This document shows, piece after piece, positions 6,371 to 14,658 of a DNA stretch of 46,812 bases. A model generated the notes under the pieces. It saw nothing but the letters and a program-made list of their open reading frames with translations. It did not search any database and was not told the origin of the DNA. Position numbers and translations under genes: made by a program. Source of the stretch: Deltaproteobacteria bacterium (GTDB lineage: Bacteria; Desulfobacterota; Syntrophia; Syntrophales; JAFGHS01); assembly GCA_016928025.1 (NCBI GenBank), contig JAFGLN010000041.1, forward strand, positions 1-46,812, given 5' to 3'. Within the stretch, counting starts at the first letter, position 1. Every line of letters begins with the position of its first letter.

Positions 6371-9121
6371 TCAGTCGATTCTAACCTTACCCGTTAATTC
6401 CAGGTCTTCCAGAATCTGCCGTAGGTCAGCTTCCATGGTTTTTGCCATATCGGAATTGAACGTAACGCTGAAGATGATTCCAACCTTGAGATCGCTGCCG
6501 CTCCGCAGCTTCGGCAGGATTTTGGTCCCCAGCCTGTTCCAGACCTCCGGGGGCACGTCGCCGGAAATCCTCAACGTTCTTGTTTTTGCCGCCGCCTGTG
6601 GTTTGGGCTCAGGAACGTTTTCCGGTTCCGGTGCCATTTCGTCTGTATCCCCAACATCGGGTTTTGGCAATGATTCCGGCATTGACTTCAAGGATTTGGC
6701 CTTTGCCTTCAGAAGCAAAAAGACGCCGGGTTCAAAGGTTGCTTCGTCTGACCCCACATAATCTCCAAACCAGACACGATCGTAACCGCCATCGGCTCTT
6801 GAACCGGACGCCAGACCGAAATCGCCTTTTTCCACAAATTCGACGATTTTTCCCCGCAGTGTTGTATCCGGATCAAGCAGGCGCGTGAGCGACCCGTTCA
6901 AGAAACTTTGCCTGAGGCTTGCCAGCGGCCATGCGCCCGCCGCCTTTAAAGCAGGCGGCCAGTTGCGCTCAATGTAACCCGCACCCACAGACTCGTTCAA
7001 AAGCGCCTGTGATTTCAGCGCCGAAATGACGCGGCTGCATAATGTCTCATTGGCGCTGGAATGGCCTGCGCCAAGGTCGATGACCTTCAATCCGCCTTTT
7101 TCTTTATTGTCTGCAATAACGGCATACCGGTAGCCGCCCCATATTTCGTCCTTGGCCGCTTCTTCAGCATCCGCCACCTTTGCCAGGATGTCCGCCCGTT
7201 CGGTCCGGTCAAAATCGCCGCCCAGAACCCCCTCCAAGACTTCTTTGTTGACGCGCTTCCAGGCAAGCATCAGTTCCACCTTATCGCGGAAATCGCGTCC
7301 AGGTCTTTTCAGGCACCAGACAAGCGATCCGGGATATAACCTGGGCGATTTGCCCCGCTGCCTGGTCCATTCGGCGATTTGATCCTTCAAACCGCCTCGC
7401 CCTGTCCATTCCTCATCGGGATCGACAACCACAAGCGTTAATCTTGGAGTATCCTGAACAGCGGCGCCGTCGGGCGGGAAAAAGACGACGGGCACGCTGG
7501 CTCCCCGCTCAAACTCTTTGCGAACCAGATTAAGCATGGCGGGCTTTGTTTCTGTCGTTTCGTCAAGCGATGCCCTGCGATCGTTGACGATCTTTTTCAT
7601 CGTCGGCTGATGACCGATCTTAAATCCGTCCGATCCGATCCGCCTGATGAAGTACGATTTATCTTCAAGGGAAAAGGCGGCGTTGTCTACCGACGTTGTA
7701 TCGATGTCCGGCTCGCAGAGGGCAAACCGGAGTTCCGGCAGATGGGCCACCTTGTCGATCTGTCCACCGGAAGATTCAAAAAGGATAGCCGTACCGACGC
7801 GCTTGTGAATGCGGCGCAGGGCGCCCTTTGCGTCTGCGTCGAGGGCGCGGGCATGCGAATTGGCCCCGGAAATGTCGGCATCGATTGCCGTCATAATGCG
7901 CGCCTCTCCCAGTTGGCCGAGAACAACACTACTAAATTCCGGGACATCCAGAGGCGCTGAACCGAGGCTGATGAGAGCTTCGCGACGGGCCTCCGTAAAC
8001 CCTGTGCGGTAAGCCCAGGAAATCCACTGGGCGAGCATCGCCAGTGTCCCTCGCGTCTGTTGATACTGCTGAAGGGCCTGCCACTTCCGCTGAAAGACGG
8101 ACAGGGTTGCCGGATGGAAGGGATAGCAATTTTCAAAACGATTCCTCAGGAATTCTTTGGCCTTCGCTTCCGTCGTACTCGTATCGATGGCCGTCCATTC
8201 CGCCGGCAACTGGGCGCGTCTTTCAAAACACCAATCCGCATATTCCCGGGCTACGCCTTTACGGATTTTTTCACTTCCGATGTCTTCAAATAAGCGGCGT
8301 CGGATCACTTCGCTGATTTCGGTTTCGTCATTGGCGATCAGATCCTTAGCAACCCGGCGAACGACCTTGGTGATCCTGTCCTGCCACTGCATGTCCCAAT
8401 CGGTCATCTCAACTTGACTTCGGGGTAAACTGATGACAGCAGCCCCATGCGTCGTTCCAGTTGTTGCAACAGTAAGATTCTGCAGAAAAGCATGGAAATG
8501 GTCCGCCATTGGCCGATGGCGGTTTAGAAAGTTCAACACTTCATCGAAGAGTAGAAGCACCGGGCCGCCTGCGGCAGTGAAAACCCGATTAAGGGCTTCC
8601 GTCCCTGGCGGCGTGGTCTTGGCGGATGCCCCTAATTCGCGCACACCTTTGTCGCCTGCGAGCTGTCTGGCGATGTCTATCCAGGGCGTCTCTCGGCCTT
8701 CTTGCGGGTCCCATGCGTTGCCGACAAATACAGCGACCTTTGCAGACGGTATAGCCGAAAGGCCCGCATCCTGGATGAGTGACTCAATGCCGTAAAAATC
8801 CGCCGCTTTCTCGCCGTTCGTCACGAGATGATAAAGGGCTGTCAGCGTGTGTGTCTTCCCGCCGCCGAATTGCGTGATCAGCGTCATAACTGGGGCGGTA
8901 TTTGCCGTCTCGCCACTCAAACGACGCAGCACCATTCCGATATGCACGCGGAGCGCCCTTGTAAAGCAGGTGCGGGAAAAGAATTGTCTCGGCTCCCGAT
9001 AATCTTCCGGGGCTGTCCTTGCGACGACCTGTTCCAGATGGATGGCGAATTCATCCGGATTAAACGAACGGCCTTCTCTTACTTCCTTTCGCGGCGTGGC
9101 AACTTTGAACCAAGGTTCCAT
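6371..9121 (-). CDS. DUF499-family AAA+ ATPase
   Basis: 916-aa P-loop ATPase. Walker A is TQFGGGKTHT near residues 83-92 and a Walker B strand LLLFDEVLNFL lies near 195-205. The N-terminal EPWFKVATP...GRSFNPDEFA is characteristic of the DUF499 family, whose members commonly sit beside DUF1156 DNA methylases in defence islands. A Pro/Glu-rich linker near residues 825-850 joins a small C-terminal domain (TLRISGDVPPEVWNRLG...). ATG at 9121 has GGAGG 6 nt upstream, better than ATG at 9127, which touches that site. It is the last gene of the minus-strand island. By analogy it may be the motor that drives methylase/helicase action on DNA; this role is inferred. Confidence 0.8.
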   Translation of the reverse strand: MEPWFKVATPRKEVREGRSFNPDEFAIHLEQVVARTAPEDYREPRQFFSRTCFTRALRVHIGMVLRRLSGETANTAPVMTLITQFGGGKTHTLTALYHLVTNGEKAADFYGIESLIQDAGLSAIPSAKVAVFVGNAWDPQEGRETPWIDIARQLAGDKGVRELGASAKTTPPGTEALNRVFTAAGGPVLLLFDEVLNFLNRHRPMADHFHAFLQNLTVATTGTTHGAAVISLPRSQVEMTDWDMQWQDRITKVVRRVAKDLIANDETEISEVIRRRLFEDIGSEKIRKGVAREYADWCFERRAQLPAEWTAIDTSTTEAKAKEFLRNRFENCYPFHPATLSVFQRKWQALQQYQQTRGTLAMLAQWISWAYRTGFTEARREALISLGSAPLDVPEFSSVVLGQLGEARIMTAIDADISGANSHARALDADAKGALRRIHKRVGTAILFESSGGQIDKVAHLPELRFALCEPDIDTTSVDNAAFSLEDKSYFIRRIGSDGFKIGHQPTMKKIVNDRRASLDETTETKPAMLNLVRKEFERGASVPVVFFPPDGAAVQDTPRLTLVVVDPDEEWTGRGGLKDQIAEWTRQRGKSPRLYPGSLVWCLKRPGRDFRDKVELMLAWKRVNKEVLEGVLGGDFDRTERADILAKVADAEEAAKDEIWGGYRYAVIADNKEKGGLKVIDLGAGHSSANETLCSRVISALKSQALLNESVGAGYIERNWPPALKAAGAWPLASLRQSFLNGSLTRLLDPDTTLRGKIVEFVEKGDFGLASGSRADGGYDRVWFGDYVGSDEATFEPGVFLLLKAKAKSLKSMPESLPKPDVGDTDEMAPEPENVPEPKPQAAAKTRTLRISGDVPPEVWNRLGTKILPKLRSGSDLKVGIIFSVTFNSDMAKTMEADLRQILEDLELTGKVRID

Positions 9122-9137
9122 GGTCATCCTCCGGATG

Positions 9138-9173
9138 AAAGGTAAAAGTTAAAAGTAAAAAGGCAAAAAAAGG
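9138..9173. repeat. A-rich 'AAAAGGCAAAAGTAAAA' family repeat, left copy
   Basis: Purine-rich on the plus strand: runs of AAAAG separated by GT, GTT and GC. The same family, inverted, lies at 9564-9629, so the two copies bracket the four-helix-bundle gene. A third stretch of the family sits inside the methylase gene at 10920-11128. Confidence 0.6.
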
Positions 9174-9184
9174 ATGGGATCATT

Positions 9185-9556
9185 TCAAATATTTCCTTTC
9201 TTCGTGTTTACGATGATAGAACCGATAATTCTCGAAATCTCATCGGCTTCCTGAATAAGGTCGTCAGATTTCTCACTTTTGGAAGAGTCAGTTTCTTGAA
9301 TTAGACGAAGCCAGTAGATTGTCTCACGGGCTTCTTTCAAAGCGATAGCGTATTTGCTCACAAAATCGGCGCGACTTTGGCCGGCCTGAGCCTCTTCGAC
9401 ATTTGCGCCGATGGACGTTCCTGATCTTAGCAATTGCCGTCCCAGTGTTCGATAAACGTCAGTTTGCTTTTCCAGACGTTGACAAAGTCTTACAACCGCC
9501 AATGCAAAGGCAAAAGTCCGCTCGCTGATGTCTTTCGGTTTTTCTTTCTCGTTCAT
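9185..9556 (-). CDS. four helix bundle protein (S23/avd-like)
   Basis: 123 aa. The pattern FAFALAVVRLCQRL ... LGRQLLRSGTSIGANVEEAQ ... FVSKYAIALKEARETIYWLRL is diagnostic of the four-helix-bundle family first seen in 23S rRNA intervening sequences and related to the Avd proteins of diversity-generating retroelements. No reverse transcriptase or variable repeat is in the window, so it is an orphan member. ATG at 9556 follows GGAG; a GTG at 9565 is less likely. The gene is flanked by inverted copies of an A-rich repeat, suggesting a small mobile cassette that landed between the HepT and DUF499 genes. Function unknown; probably nucleic-acid binding and oligomeric. Confidence 0.85.
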   Translation of the reverse strand: MNEKEKPKDISERTFAFALAVVRLCQRLEKQTDVYRTLGRQLLRSGTSIGANVEEAQAGQSRADFVSKYAIALKEARETIYWLRLIQETDSSKSEKSDDLIQEADEISRIIGSIIVNTKKGNI

Positions 9557-9563
9557 CAACTCC

Positions 9564-9629
9564 ACTTTTTTTACTTTTACTTTTTTACTTTTACTTTTTT
9601 ACTTTTGCCTTTTTACTTTTGCCTTTTTA
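9564..9629. repeat. A-rich family repeat, right (inverted) copy
   Basis: Pyrimidine-rich on the plus strand: repeated ACTTTT, TTTTTT and GCCTTTTT blocks, the reverse complement of the 9138-9173 type. It overlaps the end of the HepT gene, so that the last residues of HepT (KAKVKRQK) are encoded by the repeat. Confidence 0.6.
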
Positions 9630-9994
9630 TCATCGCCGGCAATTTCTTTTTCAATCTGTTCGACTGGAGGTAGAACAGACTCGATAGACTTTTTGAGGTC
9701 GGGCAAGTCACGTTCCACAATTTGCCATACCTCCGTCATGCTGACTCCTTCATACTGATGAATGAGAATGTCACGAAAGCCGGCGAGTGCCCGCCATTTA
9801 ATGGATGGGAGTTTTTTGCGAAACTCATCGGGAATGCGTTTGGCCGCTTCACCAATCACTTCAAAATTTCTGATAACGGCATCCTGGATCAAAGGATCGG
9901 CAAAGAAGGCGGCCTTGCCGCCCACAGTATATTTGGAGATTCTCTCTATGCGCTCCATGATTTGGACGAGATTAACACGAGGGTCTTTTTTCAT
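9599..9994 (-). CDS. hepT: HepT-family HEPN toxin (DUF86)
   Basis: 131-aa HEPN RNase-type toxin. The active motif RX4HXY is present as RDILIHQY, with Arg74, His79 and Tyr81. In studied MntA/HepT pairs this tyrosine is the residue AMPylated by the antitoxin. The helical pattern [15 protein letters not shown] before it is typical of DUF86. ATG at 9994 has AAGGAGG 10 nt upstream and overlaps the mntA stop codon by ATGA, so translation is coupled. The final Lys/Arg-rich residues come from the A-rich repeat and probably replaced the native end. The pair lies inside the putative defence operon between the methylase and DUF499 genes. Confidence 0.88.
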   Translation of the reverse strand: MKKDPRVNLVQIMERIERISKYTVGGKAAFFADPLIQDAVIRNFEVIGEAAKRIPDEFRKKLPSIKWRALAGFRDILIHQYEGVSMTEVWQIVERDLPDLKKSIESVLPPVEQIEKEIAGDDKKAKVKRQK

Positions 9995-10281
9995 AACGGC
10001 TGCGCCTCCTTGAGAATTCTTCGACGCAACAGCCAGTAAAGGCCGTCTTCAGAAACAACATCGACTTTTCGTCCGAGGAGATCCTGAAGGTCGGCGACAA
10101 GATCGCTCACATCGAGAAGGCTGCGGCCGTCTTCCATTTTTACCAGGAAATCGACGTCGCTGTCAGGCCCTGCGTCTCCCCTGGCTGCGGAACCGAAAAG
10201 CCTGACGTCCGTTGCCCCGTGGCGCGAAGCCAAAAGCAGGATTTCTTTTCGTCTTCGTCTGATACTTTGCTTCAATGTCAT
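9991..10281 (-). CDS. mntA: MntA-type nucleotidyltransferase antitoxin
   Basis: 96-aa minimal nucleotidyltransferase. The catalytic signature GSX10DXD is intact: Gly30-Ser31 in LFGSAARGD and Asp42/Asp44 in SDVDFLV, followed by a later acidic strand (VDVVSED). In the known MntA/HepT systems this enzyme inactivates HepT by adding AMP to the RX4HXY tyrosine. ATG at 10281 follows GGAGGTG at 6 nt; the ATG at 10296 would include that site in the coding region. It is upstream of and overlaps hepT. A 53-bp gap separates it from the methylase end. Confidence 0.88.
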   Translation of the reverse strand: MTLKQSIRRRRKEILLLASRHGATDVRLFGSAARGDAGPDSDVDFLVKMEDGRSLLDVSDLVADLQDLLGRKVDVVSEDGLYWLLRRRILKEAQPL

Positions 10282-10334
10282 CCGCTTCACCTCCATCGCT
10301 GTTGGATATATAGTTTCTTATATCAATTATGAGC

Positions 10335-13300
10335 CTATCTTGGAACAGCCAAAAGCATGGCGTCCAGAAGGCGTTTTTCTTCACTGTTTTTTGGATATAA
10401 CGCCGACAACGCATTCGCAAGACGCAAGAAATCAGGGCCGCGATCCACTTCGGCTTTCAACAGCGACCGCAATGCGTTGGCCCGACCGCCGGCCTGTAAC
10501 AGCATGGCGGCATGGATACGATCAAGTGTCGTGGCTTCACGTTTTGCCTCATATGCTTGATCGGACTCACCGGGCGCCTGCTGCGCATCCCTTCCCTTAC
10601 GGCGTCCTTTGATGCGGGGAACAATGTCCATTTCCATCTCCGGGAAAAGAGACAATTGCTGATCACCTTCCGGTTCGGTTTCGATGTGGTCGGCGGCGAC
10701 GTTCGCCCCTGCCTCGCCAAAGAGAATCTTTGCCCGTTCATTCAGTGCCAGAAGCCTGACGACGCCCTTCTTTGTTTCGATAATACGGCCTTCCCAATGA
10801 GGCAGGACAATCCCCAAGGGCTGGGCAAAACGGCGGACAACATCAAAGATAAGACTGAATCCCTTTGGCTTGCCCTTTGGAGCGTCTTCTTCGTCGTCGA
10901 ATTCCTCATCATCTTCTATGTCTTCCTCACTTTTACCTTTTGCCTTTTGCCTTTTTACCTCTTCAAACTCTTCCTCACTTTTACCTTTTGCCTTTTTACT
11001 TTTTCCTTCTTCCGTTCCGTTCGAACTTTGTAACGTCCAGAGAAAAAGGGCCGTAAGTCTTGCGTCCTCTTCAAATCCTGATCCGTTGCCATTTATTTTA
11101 CCTTTTACCTTTTCACTTTTGCCTTGCTCTGAACCAAGAATCTGGTTCAGAGCAGTCCGTCCCACAACTTCCCAGACCTTTTCCAGATATTCAGCCAAAG
11201 TCACTTCCTTGCCTTCGGCAGTTTCAACCCTTGAATGGCGGCTGAATATCTCCAAAGCCGGGCCGATGCAGGCAAAGACTAAATCGGCGCCGCGAATCCC
11301 TTCGCCCTGAAGCCTCTCCATCCAATCGCCAACACGGACCGGGAGTTCTCTCAATACTTCGCCCCAGTCACCGATTGGAGCATCTTCCGGCCTCGGACGA
11401 CAGACAGGTGGACGCTGGTGGCAAGGGCGGCTTGTTCTTGGGCATTTAATCGCCCCCCTCGCTCCGTTTGAATAGGCCATGATGCAGTGACTATAAGGCC
11501 GCCTGAAAGTATACCACCTATTAACGACTCCCATCCTTCTGTTGTCTTGTGAGCAAATACGATAGATCCTATTCCGTTATCAGCAAGCAACGTGCGGCCT
11601 GCTGCCATTGCTCGCGCCATCATGCATTCGAAGTATTCGTTATTCTTGATCGATGCGCTGAGGCGATGCGGACGATCAACCACGCACTCGTTTTCCTTCG
11701 GAGTAAGCTGATTTGTTAAAAGAAGCGAACCATCAGGATTAGCTGCTCGCCGCAGCCAAACATAGAAAAAGTCGGATAGATGAGCATATGGTACAGAATC
11801 ATAATAAGGTGGGTCAGTAAACCAGATGGGCACAGATTTTTCTGGTAGCACTGGTTCACAAGCATTATGTTGCTGAACTTGGCCTACATTCCCGATTATA
11901 TAAAGATTTTCTATGACCGATCGCATTGCATCAATCAATTGAGAGTATTCCTGTTCCCCAACAGATGGAACCAATTCACAGTAATCCCAAACAATTCCAA
12001 GCGCCTGTCTTGCAAATGATCCTCTTGGTGCACTGGTTTGAGTGATCCATGAAACGAGTGAAGACATTCGCTCTGCTTGCTTAGAAACCGATAACGCAAG
12101 AAGTCGGTTTACCCCTGGATTTAACACAGTAGAGTTTGTGGACTGCGAACGAGACAAACTGGAAAGAATTGATAAAGACATTGCTTGTCTACTTGTGAAG
12201 AGATTGCCCCATGAAGTGCATCCATATAGAGGAACTGATATCCGGCGGATTTCGGTTAGCGGTATCATCTCATCTGGAACGGGAGAAAGACCTTTTCTTC
12301 CGCTGCGCTCCCATTCACCCAATATCTCTATGAGCTGCTTCTGTGCCTTGTAAACAGCTTGATAATCTTTGTCGATCGGCAAACGATAGTTGCGGCCTTG
12401 TATACTCGAATGTAGCGTTACCACTGCTAACATACGTGCACCTCCGATACGACAGCCTTCGGAGTCGAATATCACATCTGCGCCACCACGCTGCTCTGAC
12501 AGTTGCGCTCTTACACGTTCTGGTGGTAGAACCGCCCCACAACAAATACACGTTGCACGCGCGCGCGTCACCGTTCCGGGTGCTACTTCCTTTTCGCTTT
12601 TTGGCTCGAATATCTCAAAATCTACTTGTAGCGGTTTTCCCTTGGTCTGGAGAACTCGGTATTGCAGCGCCCGTTTTCGATTAGCTTTCTTGCAGAGCCA
12701 GAATGTACGTATGAGCGGTATCTCTGCACCGCAGTTGGGTGACTCGCACCGTATAGTCCTAGCCCAAAGATAGGCGATAGGCGATCCCCCGTCTGAGTCC
12801 CCTGGGTAGAATTCGGCCAGTTCCTTCTCGGCCTGTTTTTTGATCTCTGTACTGACCCGTAGCAGTTCCTCAGCTAGTGCTGGACCGTGACGTGGTATGT
12901 CTTCCAGCATCACCCTTAAAATCAGACAAGCTAGGGGATTGAGGTCGCTAGCAAAAGTTTCACATCCCAACCTCAGTGCTTCCAGTGGGATTGAACCACC
13001 CCCGGCAAAGGTATCAACCACAAGCGGTATTTCTTCCGGGTGAGCTGCTTTGATGAGATCGCGGCTTGTTTTCAGAAAATGTGGATCGGCTGAGTTATCC
13101 CAGTTAGCAAATTCAGCAATGAAAGAAAGGATTGTCTTACGAAGCCCAAGATCATCTGAGATTTGCTTGGCCCATTTTTCGGGACGTCCGGGATGATCGA
13201 GAAGAATCCGCCTGGCGTTATTTCTAAAGTCTTTCGGACAGTGATCATCGCAGGGATCAGGAAGAAGCAGTGCCATAAGTATCGCCCTGCAGGCCGCCAA

Positions 13301-13435
13301 TGGTCGCCGTGCCCACCAGAGATGCAGCGTGCTCGGATGCCCGTGGCGGATAGACTTCTCCCGTGCCGAATGCCGCGACACTTCAGCAATCGGAAAATCC
13401 ACTTCAGCCAACCTCTTGCATTCCTTTGGGATCAT
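10335..13435 (-). CDS. DUF1156 adenine-specific DNA methylase (frameshifted)
   Basis: About 1030 aa if read through a frameshift near 11404; as given, two frames (13435-11351 and 11534-10335) cover it. The N-terminus VDFPIAEVSRHSAREKSIRHGHP is the DUF1156 signature. SAM motif I is DTFAGGGS (residues 141-148), ASDLNPLA follows, a Zn-ribbon is formed by CESPNC (230-235) and CICC (296-299), and the catalytic motif IV is DPPYY (541-545). The first frame then diverges after ATSVHL, where the other frame resumes VCRPRPEDAP as homologues do; one missing base explains it. The C-terminal half carries a Lys/Glu-rich insertion made of an A-rich repeat. The start overlaps the HEPN gene by ATGA and has AAAGGA. 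Predicted N6-adenine modification; whether the gene is active is uncertain. Confidence 0.8.
10920..11128. repeat. A-rich family repeat inside the methylase gene
   Basis: Blocks of ACTTTTACCTTTTGCC and GCCTTTTTAC on the plus strand at about 10922-11010 and again at 11089-11127. On the coding strand they translate to Lys/Gly/Glu-rich stretches such as KVKGK, KAKGKSEE and KRQKAKGK. The two parts are the same family as the repeats that bracket the gene at 9185. Reading frame is kept through both blocks. Confidence 0.6.
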
Positions 13436-14631
13436 TCATCTTCCTTTAAATTACAGCTGTTGATTTGTTCAGATTGTGCTGATTCTCTTAGGTTTCGCAG
13501 TCTATTAATGCCCTGTTCGATACTGATATTATAACGCCTTTTACTGAGCAGACGACTCCAGTGTGAGTCGAGACTACCTCTCTGTTTTTTTGGCGAGTTG
13601 AGAAAATTTTTCGTATCTGCAAAATGTTCAAAACAATCAATTTGGGCTTGATCAGTATCCGTTATATCGTATTTACCGACCCTGCTCAGAAGAGTTTTGA
13701 TAACAAGAGGAAATGCTATGGACGCAAGAACTAAATGTTCAAGAGGTTCCCATGCTATATGTTGTTTTGTATTTAGTCTGCCGTGTGCATAGTCCCCTCG
13801 AATACGGTAGAATTCTTTCATCCACTGATATCTTATTGGTTGGTTTGCGTTATCTTGATTATGTGACAATCTCATCGAATTCTTAACAAGCAGTTCAGTG
13901 GATGGGGTAAATACCTTGATGAATTTTTCTGCTGTGTTTTTCGCAGTTGGTTTTGACTCTAGAATATGCTCAAAAGCACTGCATAGAAGAACCCATTCCA
14001 TCTGATAGCGTATATTGTCACTGTCACTGTTGGCCTGATTAAAACATGAGATGGCATTTTGCCATCTACCCCACTCGTTTCTGTCTAAACTCGTTCGATG
14101 CTCTATAATGGCAAAGAGAAGGTCTTTGTCTAGAGAAACTCTCTGAATCGTATGACAATGAACGGGTACTGGAATTGCAATATCATCAAGCGACCAGCCA
14201 CTCAAGGTTCGACCTTCCCGTCGCCGACTTTTAAGAGCGATAAAATCTGCCTTATCGAATTTCTGAATGTACATGGAAAAACAGTCGCTGTTGCAATAAG
14301 AACCAAGCGAGTTGAAAAAACTTCGATTCGCTAGTCCAGAAAAACAGGCAATAGCCGTAAGTTCCTGTGCTATTTCAATATCATCGTCGGGCAGATCATC
14401 TATCACCGACTTATTAATTTTGCTTATGATGGCAGTCTTGTGTACAGGGTTGCCTTCAATGTCCTTGTAAGCAGCCATAATTGTCTTTAGGCAGCTTTGT
14501 CCAAAATCATCGACGTCTTTGATTATACCTTCCCGTTCATAAGGGAGGATATTGATATCGCCGACCGTGTATTCATTATCGATAGGACACCAAGGCATAA
14601 ACATAAGCATTGACATCAGATTAATCCTCAT
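13432..14631 (-). CDS. HEPN-domain protein (Apea-like), candidate RNase effector
   Basis: Up to 399 aa. The C-terminal half holds a helical region and the HEPN RNase motif RX4H as RGDYAH (Arg278 to His283), preceded by a WVLLCSAFEHIL helix, as in Apea-like HEPN proteins. The N-terminal half (MPWCPID...) is typical of that group, but I cannot name its function. ATG at 14616 (GAGG 8 nt upstream) may be the real start; 14631 is the longest. Its stop overlaps the methylase start by ATGA, so the two are probably made together, as in a toxin or effector with its partner. HEPN proteins in defence loci usually cleave RNA when triggered; that role is inferred here. Confidence 0.7.
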   Translation of the reverse strand: MRINLMSMLMFMPWCPIDNEYTVGDINILPYEREGIIKDVDDFGQSCLKTIMAAYKDIEGNPVHKTAIISKINKSVIDDLPDDDIEIAQELTAIACFSGLANRSFFNSLGSYCNSDCFSMYIQKFDKADFIALKSRRREGRTLSGWSLDDIAIPVPVHCHTIQRVSLDKDLLFAIIEHRTSLDRNEWGRWQNAISCFNQANSDSDNIRYQMEWVLLCSAFEHILESKPTAKNTAEKFIKVFTPSTELLVKNSMRLSHNQDNANQPIRYQWMKEFYRIRGDYAHGRLNTKQHIAWEPLEHLVLASIAFPLVIKTLLSRVGKYDITDTDQAQIDCFEHFADTKNFLNSPKKQRGSLDSHWSRLLSKRRYNISIEQGINRLRNLRESAQSEQINSCNLKEDE

Positions 14632-14658
14632 GATTACGATTTTTGTTTGTCTTGACCA

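Noticed and set aside
9185..9556. Diversity-generating retroelement (Avd)
   Set aside because: No reverse transcriptase, template repeat or variable repeat in the window; only a family resemblance of the four-helix bundle.
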